Origin: Acidobacteriota bacterium | Lineage (GTDB): Bacteria > Acidobacteriota > Vicinamibacteria > Vicinamibacterales > UBA2999 | DNA: 64,000 nt | Assembly: GCA_030650395.1 (NCBI GenBank) | Contig: JAUSDY010000016.1 | Location: 176,896 to 240,895, forward strand | Direction: 5' to 3' | Shown here: positions 30,978 through 39,512 of the stretch, one piece after another | Layout: every line of letters starts with the position of its first letter | Position numbering within the stretch: position 1 is the first letter of the stretch | Translations under genes and position numbers: made by a program | Notes under the pieces: generated by a model | Database searches by the model: none | Told to the model about the DNA's origin: nothing | Seen by the model: the letters and a program-made list of their open reading frames with translations, nothing else

Positions 30978-33319
30978 GTGCGGACCGTCAGCAACAGGCA
31001 CGCCGCCGCCGCGCCGAACACGAGATTAGGCGCCCATGCGGCGAGCATCGGGTTGATCGATCCCGCCGCGCCAAACGCCGCGAACACGCTGATCATCGTC
31101 CAGTAGACCAGCGCGAGGACAATGCCGATGCCGATCCCGTACATCGCGCCGCGGCGGCCGGTGGTGACCGCAAACGGCACGGCGATCAGCGTCATCACCA
31201 GCGTGACGAACGGGAACGCAATCTTGCGGTGCAGCCCGACTTCATTCTCGAGCACGTCGTATCCGCTGGCGCGCAGCTCGGTGATGTAGCCGCGCAGCTG
31301 TTGGTAGGTCATGCGATCCGGCTCGGGGGCTTCGGTGACGAAGTAATCCGGCGGTTCGAGCGGCACGGTCTTGGTGGTGAAACGCTCGAAGGTCTTGATG
31401 TCGGCCTTGCCGCCGAATTCCCGCGACCAGCCCTGTTGCAGCGTCCAGTTGATCGAGGTGCCATCCGGGTTCGGGACGTAATCGGCGCGCTGCGCGAACA
31501 GCCGGTGCGTCACCGTGTGGGTGGCGGCGTCGTACTTGAACACCGACAGGCCGTTCAGATCGCGCCCGCGTTGATCGTAGTACTGATAGTGATAGACCTC
31601 GCCGTTGCGGCCGACCAGCCACTTGCGGTTGAGGAGGTCGAAGGTCTGCGGCGACCCCGTCCGGATGATGTGGCGCAGGCGCTCGGCCCGCCCGTTCGAC
31701 GTCGCCAACAGGCGCTCTTCCATGGCGAACAGGATCACGCTCGCCCCCGCGGCAAACGCCACCAGCGGCAGCATCGTGCGATACAGGCTGATGCCGCAGG
31801 CCCGCATCACGATCAGCTCGCTGTTCTTGGTCAGCAGGCCGATCGTCACGAGCGCCGACAGCAACACCGCAATCGCGATCACGTAGGCGAGAAACTGCGG
31901 CGTCGACCACGCCAGGAACGCGAGCAACTGGCTCACGGTGGTCTGCCCCTTGAACAGCTTGTCCGACAGATCGATGAACGTCGAGATGTAGAACAACCCG
32001 AGCAGGCCGACGATGGTCATGCCGAGGATGCGGAGGTACTGCTTGCCGACGTAGATGTCGAGGAGGTTCGGGCGGGGCAGCTCGAACTGCGGAATCCTGA
32101 GCACCAGGATCGGGCGGCGGCCCGGCGACGCCGGTAACCCCGTATTCGCCTCCGCTGCCGTCGCGGCGGCCGTCTTGCGCGCCCACCATGACGGCCACCA
32201 GATCGCGATCGGCTGGTCGGCGGAGCGCGAGCGCGTGACGAGCAGCACCAGTCCTGCCGCGCCCAGGAAAATGTTCGGCAGCCACATCGACAGCCACGCC
32301 GGCATCCATCCGCCCTTCGTCAAGGCGATCGCGGTGAACATGATCACGTAGTAGACGAAGATCACACCGGTGCCGAGCACGAAGCTCGCCATCTTGCCGT
32401 CCTTGCGGTGGCTGGCGCCGAGCGCGACACCCAGCACGGCGAACACGAAGCAGGCGATCGGGATCGAGAACTTCTTGTGAAGCTCCATGATCGTGTTGTG
32501 GGGCGGCAACCCGGCCGCGCGCAGCTCGGCGATGCGGGCCTTCAGCTCGGGGACGCCGAGCTCGCGCTCGCCACGCGGCGGGGCGATCGTCGGGAACACG
32601 CTCTCGGGGTTGAGCGACACGATCGTGCTGTCGAAGCGCAGGATCTGGTACGAGTTCGGATCGTCCAGCTTGGTGGTGTGACGGGTCCCTTCCTCGAGCA
32701 CCATCTGGATGGTCTTGGCCTGGCGATCGACGACCATGCGGCCACGCTTGGCGAGGAAGATGATCGGTTGCGACGGGTTTGAGGTGTCGGCGGCGAGCAC
32801 GTCTTCCCAGCCGCCGCCGCTGACCGGCACCTGCCGCACGTACAGCACGACCCCGGGGAAGTCTTCGAAGAAGACGCGCGGGCGGACCTCGCCCTCGGCG
32901 CGATCCATCGCGATCTCCTGCGTGATCTCGCGTGACGCCTGGTTGCCGTCGGGCATCGCCTTGAGGAGGACCCACGAGTCCAGCGCCCAGCAGACGACCG
33001 CGAACACCAGCACCGGACGAAGCAGCCGATACGGGCTGAGGCCGCAGGCCATCATCACGACCACCTCCCGATCGCTCGAGAGGCGCCCAAACGCCACAAG
33101 GATGCCGATCAGCAACGCCATCGGGATCGTCAGCGCCAGCGACATCGGCACCAGCATCAGGATCAGCCGCAGGATCGTCGTCCACGGCACGCCCTTGGCG
33201 ATCATCGTCTCGGCCAGATCGAGGATGAAGGGGATAATCAGGATGAAGGTGAACACCAGCAGCGCGATCACGAACGGCGGGATGATCTCCCGGATGATGT
33301 ACCGATCGAGGGTGCGCAT
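30974..33319 (-). CDS. lptFG: LptF-LptG fusion permease for lipopolysaccharide export
   Basis: Two YjgP/YjgQ-type permeases joined in one 781-residue protein. The first half (about 1-360) begins MRTLDRYIIREIIPPFVIALL and contains MMACGLSPYRLLRPVLV. The second half (about 415-780) begins LLDIYVGKQYLRILGMTIVG and repeats the pattern with MRACGISLYRTMLPLVA. In the LptB2FG exporter these form a heterodimer that extracts lipopolysaccharide from the inner membrane. A linker of about 50 residues joins them. The fusion fixes subunit stoichiometry; LptB and an LptC/LptA fusion are encoded at 53303-56133. Confidence 0.88.
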   Translation of the reverse strand: MRTLDRYIIREIIPPFVIALLVFTFILIIPFILDLAETMIAKGVPWTTILRLILMLVPMSLALTIPMALLIGILVAFGRLSSDREVVVMMACGLSPYRLLRPVLVFAVVCWALDSWVLLKAMPDGNQASREITQEIAMDRAEGEVRPRVFFEDFPGVVLYVRQVPVSGGGWEDVLAADTSNPSQPIIFLAKRGRMVVDRQAKTIQMVLEEGTRHTTKLDDPNSYQILRFDSTIVSLNPESVFPTIAPPRGERELGVPELKARIAELRAAGLPPHNTIMELHKKFSIPIACFVFAVLGVALGASHRKDGKMASFVLGTGVIFVYYVIMFTAIALTKGGWMPAWLSMWLPNIFLGAAGLVLLVTRSRSADQPIAIWWPSWWARKTAAATAAEANTGLPASPGRRPILVLRIPQFELPRPNLLDIYVGKQYLRILGMTIVGLLGLFYISTFIDLSDKLFKGQTTVSQLLAFLAWSTPQFLAYVIAIAVLLSALVTIGLLTKNSELIVMRACGISLYRTMLPLVAFAAGASVILFAMEERLLATSNGRAERLRHIIRTGSPQTFDLLNRKWLVGRNGEVYHYQYYDQRGRDLNGLSVFKYDAATHTVTHRLFAQRADYVPNPDGTSINWTLQQGWSREFGGKADIKTFERFTTKTVPLEPPDYFVTEAPEPDRMTYQQLRGYITELRASGYDVLENEVGLHRKIAFPFVTLVMTLIAVPFAVTTGRRGAMYGIGIGIVLALVYWTMISVFAAFGAAGSINPMLAAWAPNLVFGAAAACLLLTVRT

Positions 33320-33343
33320 GGTCTGGTCCGACCATTATCGCCC

Positions 33344-35440
33344 ATGGTGAAGCTCGCGCTGCTCTGGCACATGCACCAGCCGTCTTACGAGGATTTTGCC
33401 ACCGGCGAGCACATCCTCCCCTGGGCCCGCCTGCACGCCATCAAGGATTACTGGGGCATGGTGGCCATGCTCGAGGCGTTTCCCCGCGTTCATGTCACGT
33501 TCAACCTCGTGCCCTCCCTGATCGCGCAGGTTGAGGCCTTTGCCGAGGACCGCGCGCGCGACCGGCACCTGGAGCTGGGGCTGAAGCCCGCCGGCGATCT
33601 GACGGAAGACGAGGGCCGGTGGCTGGTGGCCAACGGTTTTCATGCGCCGTACGAGCGGATGATCGGTCCCTATCCGCGCTATGCGGAGCTGCACGCGCGG
33701 CGCGAGGCGCGGCAGCCGTTTGCGCCGCAGGAGCTCCTCGACGTGCAGGTGTGGCACAAGCTGACGTGGATGGATCCGGATCTGCTGGCGGCGGATCCGC
33801 GTCTGCGATCGCTCATCGACAAGGGCCGCGACTTCGTTGAAGCCGACAAGGCCTTGCTGCGCGCCGTGGAGCTCGAGCTGCTCGGGATGGTGATCCCGGC
33901 GTACCGCGCCGCGAGCGAACGCGGGCAAGTCGAGCTTGCGACCTCGCCGTTCTACCATCCGATTCTGCCGCTGCTGTGCGATTCCGACGTGCACCTGCGC
34001 GCGCACCCCGCTGCGGCGCGGCCAAGGCACCGCTTTGCGCGTCCCGAGGACGCCCGCGCGCAGGTCGATCGCGCCGTCGCGTTTCACGAGCGGGCGTTCG
34101 GCCGGCGGCCGGCCGGCATGTGGCCGTCGGAGGGATCGGTGTCGGATGAGGCCATCGCGTTGATGGCCCAGGCCGGCATCCAGTGGATCGCGACCGACGA
34201 AGACATCCTGTCGCGCTCGCTGAATATTCCCCTGCCACGCGACGGCTACGGCCACTCGGAGCGGCCCGACGTGTTGTACCGCCCGTACCGCGTGGGCGCG
34301 ACCGGGACCGCGGCGTTTTTCCGCGATCACACGCTGTCGGACCGGATTGGCTTTCACTATCAGTCGTGGGATGCCGGCGCCGCCGCCCACGATTTCATCG
34401 AGCGGGTGTGCGAAGCGGGCCGGCGCTTCAGCGCGGCCACCGGCGGGGAAGTGGGCACTGTGGCGGTGATCCTCGACGGCGAGAACGCCTGGGAACACTT
34501 CGCCGGAGGCGGCCGCCCGTTCCTTCGAGCCTTGTATGGCGGCCTCGAGGCCTGCCCCGACATCCAGACGGTGACGATGAGCGAGGCGTCCGCCTTCGCC
34601 GAGGCTACGGCGGACAAGTCCGGGACGGTTCGGGAACTGCCCTCGGTGTTTCCCGGCTCGTGGATCAACGCCGATTTCTACATCTGGATTGGCCACCGCG
34701 ACGACCATCGCGCCTGGACCCAATTGGGCGAGTTGCGCGCCGTGTTCGACGCCCGCGCGGCCTCGCTGTCGCCCGAGGCGCGCGACCGCGCCTTCGAGGA
34801 AATCCTCATCGCCGAAGGCAGCGACTGGTTCTGGTGGTACGGCGACGACCATTGCTCGGACCACGATCGCGAGTTCGACGACCTGTTCCGGCGCCACCTG
34901 CGTAATGCCTACGCCGCGCTCGACGCTCCCGTTCCCGACGAGCTTCACGTTTCGAACATCTCCACCGGCCCGGCGCCCGATCGGCTCGAGCCCTCAGCTG
35001 CGCCCGCCATCATCCTCGATGGCCGGCAGACCAGCGACCACGAGTGGGTGGGTGCGGCGCACGCTCCGCTGTCGCGTCCGGCCGGGACCATGCATGAGGT
35101 GGCGGCGCCGTCGATGGTGTCGGAGGCTTTGGTCGGCGTCAGTGCGACGTCCCTTTACCTCCGGCTTGGCGGGCGTGTCGCCTGGTTGGCGGCGGCCAAT
35201 TCAGTCTTCCTCGCCATCGTGGTGTCGGTTCCCGAGCCGCGGCGGATTGTGCTCGACCGCGGCTGGGTTGCCGCCGACACGATCGTCGAGGCTACCATCC
35301 CATTCGATGTGCTTGGAGCGCGGCCGGGCGCCGACCTTGGTTTCAACATCCAGGTCTGCGACGAGTTCGGGCGCGTGTTGGAATCGCTGCCGGTCGGCCG
35401 GTCATGGACCGTGGCTGTGCCGGAGCTTGGCCGGCCGTAG
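33344..35440 (+). CDS. GH57-family glycoside hydrolase
   Basis: A 698-residue enzyme of the GH57 family, whose members act on alpha-glucans as amylase, amylopullulanase, branching enzyme or 4-alpha-glucanotransferase. Motifs are LLWHMHQPSYED near the start, GMWPSEGSVSDEAI with the nucleophile Glu, IATDEDIL, and VILDGENAWEHF. The C-terminal 190 residues (about 510-698) are a beta-rich accessory domain. A palindromic repeat (34588-34620) encodes SAFAEATADKSG in frame between conserved motifs. There is no signal peptide, so it acts in the cytoplasm, perhaps on glycogen. It is divergent from lptFG. Confidence 0.88.
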   Translation: MVKLALLWHMHQPSYEDFATGEHILPWARLHAIKDYWGMVAMLEAFPRVHVTFNLVPSLIAQVEAFAEDRARDRHLELGLKPAGDLTEDEGRWLVANGFHAPYERMIGPYPRYAELHARREARQPFAPQELLDVQVWHKLTWMDPDLLAADPRLRSLIDKGRDFVEADKALLRAVELELLGMVIPAYRAASERGQVELATSPFYHPILPLLCDSDVHLRAHPAAARPRHRFARPEDARAQVDRAVAFHERAFGRRPAGMWPSEGSVSDEAIALMAQAGIQWIATDEDILSRSLNIPLPRDGYGHSERPDVLYRPYRVGATGTAAFFRDHTLSDRIGFHYQSWDAGAAAHDFIERVCEAGRRFSAATGGEVGTVAVILDGENAWEHFAGGGRPFLRALYGGLEACPDIQTVTMSEASAFAEATADKSGTVRELPSVFPGSWINADFYIWIGHRDDHRAWTQLGELRAVFDARAASLSPEARDRAFEEILIAEGSDWFWWYGDDHCSDHDREFDDLFRRHLRNAYAALDAPVPDELHVSNISTGPAPDRLEPSAAPAIILDGRQTSDHEWVGAAHAPLSRPAGTMHEVAAPSMVSEALVGVSATSLYLRLGGRVAWLAAANSVFLAIVVSVPEPRRIVLDRGWVAADTIVEATIPFDVLGARPGADLGFNIQVCDEFGRVLESLPVGRSWTVAVPELGRP
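34588..34620. repeat. Intragenic palindrome (30-bp family), in the GH57 gene
   Basis: GTCCGCCTTCGCCGAGGC then TACGGCGGACAAG. Encodes SAFAEATADKSG. Confidence 0.8.
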
Positions 35441-35515
35441 CGGGAACCGCGAGGGCGGTCTTAGGGCAGTCGCCCGCGAATCACCATCAATCTGTCCACA
35501 AACCATTAACAGCAG

Positions 35516-35531
35516 TGTTTCACAGGTAATA
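35516..35531. promoter_or_regulatory. Degenerate parS-like site
   Basis: TGTTTCAC is identical to the left half of the usual parS palindrome, and the full 16 bases match at 12 positions. It lies in an AT-richer gap just outside parB, where parS sites are common. One degenerate copy is weak evidence. Confidence 0.25.
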
Positions 35532-35576
35532 TTCTTTGAGTCTGATAATACATGTTATGTTAACTTACCGAGGAAT

Positions 35577-35666
35577 CGCGGATCTAAAGATCCGCGCTAC
35601 GCCGTCCCGCGGTGTGTTGTCGCCAGGCCGTCCCGGATCCTGTAGCGCGGACCTTCAGGTCCGCGA
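35577..35666. repeat. Pair of inverted palindromes (REPIN-like)
   Basis: CGCGGATC-TAAA-GATCCGCG followed by CTAC (35577-35600), and CGCGGACC-TTCA-GGTCCGCG preceded by GTAG (35643-35666), in opposite orientation and about 42 bases apart. The stems differ by compensatory changes. The second ends one base from the parB stop codon. The rest of 35441-35576 is AT-richer and holds no gene that I can see. Confidence 0.85.
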
Positions 35667-36494
35667 TCACTTCGCGCGTTTCAGCTCGTGCAGGATGTTC
35701 TCGAGCGCGGCAATGACTTCGTCCTTGCTGGCGTTCTTCTTGTTGAAACTGAGGCGCAGGTTGAACGCCTTGCTGGATGGCCGGAACGCGAACACGAACG
35801 ACCTGGGGCGTCCGGGCTTGGCTCTCTGCGCTTCCTTGTCTTTGCGGAGCTGATCGCGGGTGGCGCCCTGGCTGGCAATCTTCTCGACCAGGGCCAGCAT
35901 CTTCTGCGTGTCGCCTTGGCGGACGACCTGTAGCAGCAACGACCGGTTCGAAATCCCCGCCAGCCGGCAGACCTTGCGGACCTCCGGCGGGATGCCGTTG
36001 ATCGACAAGGCCTCGGTAATGGTGGTCCGCGACTTCCCCAGCCGCTTGGCGAGGTCCTCGTGGGTGTAGCCGCAGCGCTGCGCCAGCGCCTGCATGGCGT
36101 CGGATTCTTCGAACGGCGTCAGGTCCTTGCGCTGGATGTTCTCGACCAGCGCGAGCTCCAGCATTTCGCGGTCGTCCACGTCGCGAATCACGACCGGCAG
36201 CTCGGTCAGGCCGGCCTGCACCGAGGCGTGGTAGCGCCGCTCGCCGGCGATGATCTGGTAGCGCGGCCCGCGCTGGCGCACGACCAGCGGCTCGATGATG
36301 CCTTTTTCGGTGACCGACGAAATCAGCTCGGCGAGGTCGCCCATGGCCTGGCGCGGCTGGTCGGGGTTCGGGTCGATCTGGTCGATCGGGACCATCCGCC
36401 CGACCGGAGCGCCGGCCGACGCGGAGAGGGTTTCGACGTAGTGCGCGTCGTGTCGCATCCGCAGGTTGTCGGGTAATCCGCGAGGCTTAGGCAC
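35667..36494 (-). CDS. parB: ParB chromosome-partitioning protein
   Basis: A CTP-dependent DNA clamp that loads at parS and spreads along DNA. The 275-residue product has the N-terminal ParB/Spo0J nuclease-like domain (IDPNPDQPRQAMGDLAELISSV, then the CTP-binding motif AGERRYHAS), ENIQRKDLTPFEESDAM, and the helix-turn-helix GYTHEDLAKRLGKSRTTITEAL. The C-terminal part is helical. I chose the GTG at 36494, which has a good ribosome site (GGAGGT, 8 bases upstream) and overlaps the parA stop; an ATG at 36512 is the alternative. Confidence 0.9.
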   Translation of the reverse strand: MPKPRGLPDNLRMRHDAHYVETLSASAGAPVGRMVPIDQIDPNPDQPRQAMGDLAELISSVTEKGIIEPLVVRQRGPRYQIIAGERRYHASVQAGLTELPVVIRDVDDREMLELALVENIQRKDLTPFEESDAMQALAQRCGYTHEDLAKRLGKSRTTITEALSINGIPPEVRKVCRLAGISNRSLLLQVVRQGDTQKMLALVEKIASQGATRDQLRKDKEAQRAKPGRPRSFVFAFRPSSKAFNLRLSFNKKNASKDEVIAALENILHELKRAK

Positions 36495-37245
36495 GGTCGA
36501 TGACCTCCTCACACAGGCTGTAGTACTCGGCGGCGCCGGACGAGTCCGGCGCGAACGTAAAGATCGATTCGCGGTAGGCGGGGCTTTCTTCCAGCCGCAC
36601 GCTCTTGCTGATCACGGTGCGGAAGACCTTGTCGCCAAACACCTTCCGGATCTGCTCCTGGATGTCGCGCGCCAGCGCCGTGCGCTTGTCGTGCATAGTG
36701 ATCACGACGCCGAGGATCTGCAGCTCCGGGTTGGGCCGTTGCCGCACCTTCTCGATCGTCTCGAGCAGGTCGTCGGTGCCTTCGAGCGCGAAGTACGACG
36801 ACTGGATCGGGATCAGCAGGTGACTGGACGCGACCAGCGCGTTGACGGTCAACAGTCCCAGCGCCGGCGGGCAGTCGATCACGACGTGCGTGTACTTGCC
36901 GTTCAACGCCGCGAGCTCGTCCTTCAAGCGGAACGGCGCATCGAGCTCGCCGACCAGCCGCGACTCGAGCTTGGCGAGCGCGATGCGTGCCGGCGCGATC
37001 GCCAGGTTCGGCAGCGACGCCGCCTGCACGATGACGTCGGCGAGGTGAATGGCGTTGTCGGTGAAGACGTCGTACATGCTCTTGGCGGCTTCGCGAATGT
37101 CGATGTACGACATGCTGCTGTTGCTCTGCGGATCGAGATCGATCAGCAGCGTCGGCTTGCCCCGCATGGCCAGCGCGGCCGCGAGGTTGATGGCGGTGGT
37201 CGTCTTACCGACGCCGCCCTTCTGATTGGCAATGGCGAGAATCAT
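36487..37245 (-). CDS. parA: ParA chromosome-partitioning ATPase
   Basis: A Walker-type ATPase that binds DNA in its ATP form and positions ParB-parS complexes. The 252-residue product starts MILAIANQKGGVGKTTTAIN, the deviant Walker A, followed by LLIDLDPQSNSS, VVIDCPPALGLLTVNAL and the C-terminal EVIDRA. The start at 37245 puts the Walker motif at residue 7; an upstream in-frame ATG at 37269 would add eight residues. It overlaps parB at its 3' end. The usual neighbours (gidB, gidA) are not here, so the locus does not itself mark an origin. Confidence 0.93.
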   Translation of the reverse strand: MILAIANQKGGVGKTTTAINLAAALAMRGKPTLLIDLDPQSNSSMSYIDIREAAKSMYDVFTDNAIHLADVIVQAASLPNLAIAPARIALAKLESRLVGELDAPFRLKDELAALNGKYTHVVIDCPPALGLLTVNALVASSHLLIPIQSSYFALEGTDDLLETIEKVRQRPNPELQILGVVITMHDKRTALARDIQEQIRKVFGDKVFRTVISKSVRLEESPAYRESIFTFAPDSSGAAEYYSLCEEVIDRA

Positions 37246-37390
37246 CGAGCAGGAATGTGCGGTCCCCACGCATTCTAGGAGCGCTTGCGCAATAACGCAA
37301 ATTTTCGTGAAATGTCGGAAACGCCGCGGTGGCCGCCGGCGTGAAAACTCAGAAGGTTAAAGCGAGAACGGGCAAGCAGTTACGGGTAAT

Positions 37391-37507
37391 GTCGGCCGGC
37401 CGACACAGGGAGTGCAGAGTTAGGAGTGCAGAGTTAAGAGTTAAGAGTTAAGAGTTTAGAGTTTAGAGGGGGCTTCGTTCTTAACTCTCAACTCTGCACT
37501 CTTAACT
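37391..37507. repeat. Palindrome plus heptamer array TTAAGAG with inverted arms
   Basis: A 14-base perfect palindrome (GTCGGCCGGCCGAC, 37391-37404) is followed by TTAAGAG-type units (37410-37468) and complementary CTCTTAA-type units (37480-37507). They fill most of the 268-base gap upstream of parA. Bases 37246-37390 hold no gene or clear promoter that I can see. Confidence 0.85.
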
Positions 37508-37513
37508 GACAAG

Positions 37514-37996
37514 CTACATCTTGTACTTGCCCATGTCGTCGGGGTCGAGTTGTTCGAGCCATTGCTGCAGGCGTTCGCTGTCCTGCTTCTCGTTCGACAT
37601 GTCGACGGTCCTGGCGTTGTCGATGACTTTCTCGTCGACCATGATCGGCGCGCGGGTGCGAAGGGCGAGCGCGATGGCGTCGCTCGGGCGCGCGTCGATC
37701 GCGACCGGCCCGTTCGGCGTCATCAAGTGGATCATCGCGTAGAAGGTGTTCTCTTTCAGATCGCACACCACGATCCGATCGACGGTGGCCTGCAGGTCCT
37801 GGATGATGTTGCGCAGCAGGTCGTGCGTCATCGGCCGCGGCGTCTGGATGTTCTCGATCTGCAGCGCGATGGCGTTGGCCTCGAACACGCCGACCCAGAT
37901 CGGCAGGACCTTCTGCCCGTCCGAGTCGCGCAAAATGATGATGGGCATGTTGGTGATGGGATCGACCATCAGGCCCTTGATGTTCATTTCGATCAT
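37514..37996 (-). CDS. Bifunctional nuclease family (BFN/DUF151) protein
   Basis: A 160-residue protein with the single-domain BFN fold. Typical motifs are LRDSDGQKVLPIWVGVFEAN, TPRPMTHDLLRNII and IDARPSDAIALALRTRAPI. Family members are reported to have DNase and RNase activity, or act in stress responses, but most are uncharacterised. Both junctions of this gene are filled with TTAAGAG heptamer arrays. The start is the ATG at 37996, which follows AAGG at close spacing. Confidence 0.87.
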   Translation of the reverse strand: MIEMNIKGLMVDPITNMPIIILRDSDGQKVLPIWVGVFEANAIALQIENIQTPRPMTHDLLRNIIQDLQATVDRIVVCDLKENTFYAMIHLMTPNGPVAIDARPSDAIALALRTRAPIMVDEKVIDNARTVDMSNEKQDSERLQQWLEQLDPDDMGKYKM

Positions 37997-38018
37997 TTAC
38001 CTTGTGCCCCTACGACGG

Positions 38019-38103
38019 AGTTCAGAGTTAAGAGTGCAGAGTTAAGAGGAATTCTCAACTCGCGGGTTGAGGTTCTTAACTCTCAACTCTGCACTCTGCA
38101 CTC
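38019..38103. repeat. Heptamer array TTAAGAG with inverted arms
   Basis: Forward units (about 38019-38050) and complementary units (38073-38103) enclose a small hairpin of AACTCGCGGGTT type. The array fills the gap between the BFN gene and miaB, both on the minus strand. Confidence 0.85.
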
Positions 38104-38107
38104 GCCT

Positions 38108-39490
38108 TTAACTCGGCTGTCCGACAGGTTCGCCCCACACGCTGTTGGGACCCGCCCGCCGAATCGTCACATCCACCAGGCGCCCCAGCCAGTCGGGTGG
38201 TCCCGGGAAGTTGACCACCGTGTTGCCGCTGGTGCGGCCCGTCAGCTCCCACTCGCGGCGCCGGCTGGTCGCATCGACCAGCACTTGCGCGATCTGTCCA
38301 ATCGACCGCTGGAAGAGGTCCGATTGCACCGACCGTTGCAGCGCCTGCAGCGCTACGATCCGCCGCGTCTTCACTTCCTCCGTCACATCGTCCGGCATCC
38401 GTTTCGACGCCAGCGTGTTGGGCCGCTCCGAGTACTTGAACGAGAACATGCTGTGGTAGCCCACCGCGGCGGTGAGCGACAGCGTGTCCTCGAAATCGGC
38501 CTCGGACTCCCCTGGGAAGCCAACGATCATATCGGTCGATAGCTGCACGTTCGGGATAGCCGCGCGAATGCGTGCAACGAGGTCCAGGTACTCCTCGCGC
38601 GTGTGCCGCCGCCTCATCTGTGCGAGCACTCTCGATGATCCTGACTGCACGGGAAGATGCAGATGTTTACAGACCTTCGGCAGGTCGCGGACGGCGGCGA
38701 TGACGCGGTCGCTGGTGTGGCGCGGATGCGGGCTCGCAAAGCGGATGCGATCGAGGCCCGGAATGTCGTGCACCGCTTCGAGCAACGCCGGGAAGTCGCA
38801 GGACGGATCGTCCGGCGCCTGGTAGTGATTGACGATCTGGCCGAGCAGCTGGACTTCGCGGCGGCCGCTGGCCACCGCCTCGCGCACCTCGGCGAGAATC
38901 TCGGCCCTGGCGCGCATCCGCTCGTGGCCGCGGGTATACGGCACGACGCAGAACGCGCAGAAGTCGTTGCAGCCTTCGATGATGGTCACGTAGGCGCGGA
39001 CCGGATCGCCGCGGCGCACGATGCCGAGCGGGAACGATGGGTCTTCGTACGGGTTGTCGATCGCCACCCGTTCGACTCGCCCTTCGACTCGCCCTTCGAC
39101 TCGCAACGGTCGGGCGCCGCCCGAACGTTGCTCGCTCAGGACTCGCTCCGCAAGCATCGGCAACATCTTGATCTGCTGCGTCCCGACCACCAGGTCGACG
39201 ATGCCCGCCGATCGTTTGAGAAGTTTTTCACCCTCTTGCTGGGCCACGCATCCGGCGACCGCCACGATCGGGTTGCGGCCATGGTCGCGGGCGATCTCCC
39301 TGATCTGGCCGAGGCGGGTGTAAAGCTTGTGTTCGGCGCCATCGCGGACGCTACAGGTGTTGATGACGATGAGATCGGCGTCGAGCTCCGAGTCCGCCGG
39401 GTCGTAGCCGGACTGCTCGAGCAGCCCCGCCATCCGTTCGGAGTCGTGGACGTTCATCTGGCAGCCGTAGGTTTCGATGAAGTACTTCAA
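38108..39490 (-). CDS. miaB: MiaB tRNA methylthiotransferase
   Basis: A radical-SAM enzyme that adds a methylthio group to isopentenyl-adenosine 37 of tRNAs. The 460-residue protein has the N-terminal MTTase domain with cluster ligands in ETYGCQMNVHDSE, INTCSVRDGAE and AGCVAQQEG; the radical-SAM CxxxCxxC in EGCNDFCAFCVVPYTRG; and a C-terminal TRAM domain (VLVDATSRRREWELTGRT). An insertion between the two domains (about residues 118-140, LSEQRSGGARPLRVEGRVEG and on) is encoded by a 49-base palindrome plus tandem copies of a 12-base unit. recN lies upstream on the same strand. Confidence 0.95.
   Translation of the reverse strand: MKYFIETYGCQMNVHDSERMAGLLEQSGYDPADSELDADLIVINTCSVRDGAEHKLYTRLGQIREIARDHGRNPIVAVAGCVAQQEGEKLLKRSAGIVDLVVGTQQIKMLPMLAERVLSEQRSGGARPLRVEGRVEGRVERVAIDNPYEDPSFPLGIVRRGDPVRAYVTIIEGCNDFCAFCVVPYTRGHERMRARAEILAEVREAVASGRREVQLLGQIVNHYQAPDDPSCDFPALLEAVHDIPGLDRIRFASPHPRHTSDRVIAAVRDLPKVCKHLHLPVQSGSSRVLAQMRRRHTREEYLDLVARIRAAIPNVQLSTDMIVGFPGESEADFEDTLSLTAAVGYHSMFSFKYSERPNTLASKRMPDDVTEEVKTRRIVALQALQRSVQSDLFQRSIGQIAQVLVDATSRRREWELTGRTSGNTVVNFPGPPDWLGRLVDVTIRRAGPNSVWGEPVGQPS
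39092..39140. repeat. 49-bp in-frame palindrome, copy in miaB
   Basis: Left arm CCCTTCGACTCGCAACG and right arm CGTTGCTCGCTCAGG are identical to the copy in recN. The loop (17 bases) is itself palindromic (TCGGGC with GCCCGA). Two further TTCGACTCGCCC units sit beside it at 39071-39094. Confidence 0.88.
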
Positions 39491-39491
39491 A

Positions 39492-39512
39492 GGAGTTAAG
39501 AGTTAGGAGTTT
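39492..39512. repeat. Short heptamer array TTAAGAG
   Basis: Two to three GAGTTAA/GAGTTAG units between miaB and recN. The recN stop codon (39511-39513, minus strand) falls in the array. Confidence 0.7.

Noticed and set aside
31242..33335. Minus-strand open frame of 697 codons
   Set aside because: It is a shifted frame of lptFG, rich in Arg, His, Pro and Gly with no helices or family motifs.
33335..34948. Minus-strand open frame of 537 codons opposite the GH57 gene
   Set aside because: Antisense to a well-supported GH57 enzyme; the product has an Arg/Val/Gly-rich composition typical of shadow frames.
35461..35576. Replication origin near parAB
   Set aside because: AT-richer with one parS-like half and a weak DnaA-box-like TGTCCACA, but no cluster of boxes and no dnaA, gidA or gidB nearby.
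37391..38103. CRISPR array
   Set aside because: The repeats are 7-base units without spacers, in inverted pairs, so they are not CRISPR.
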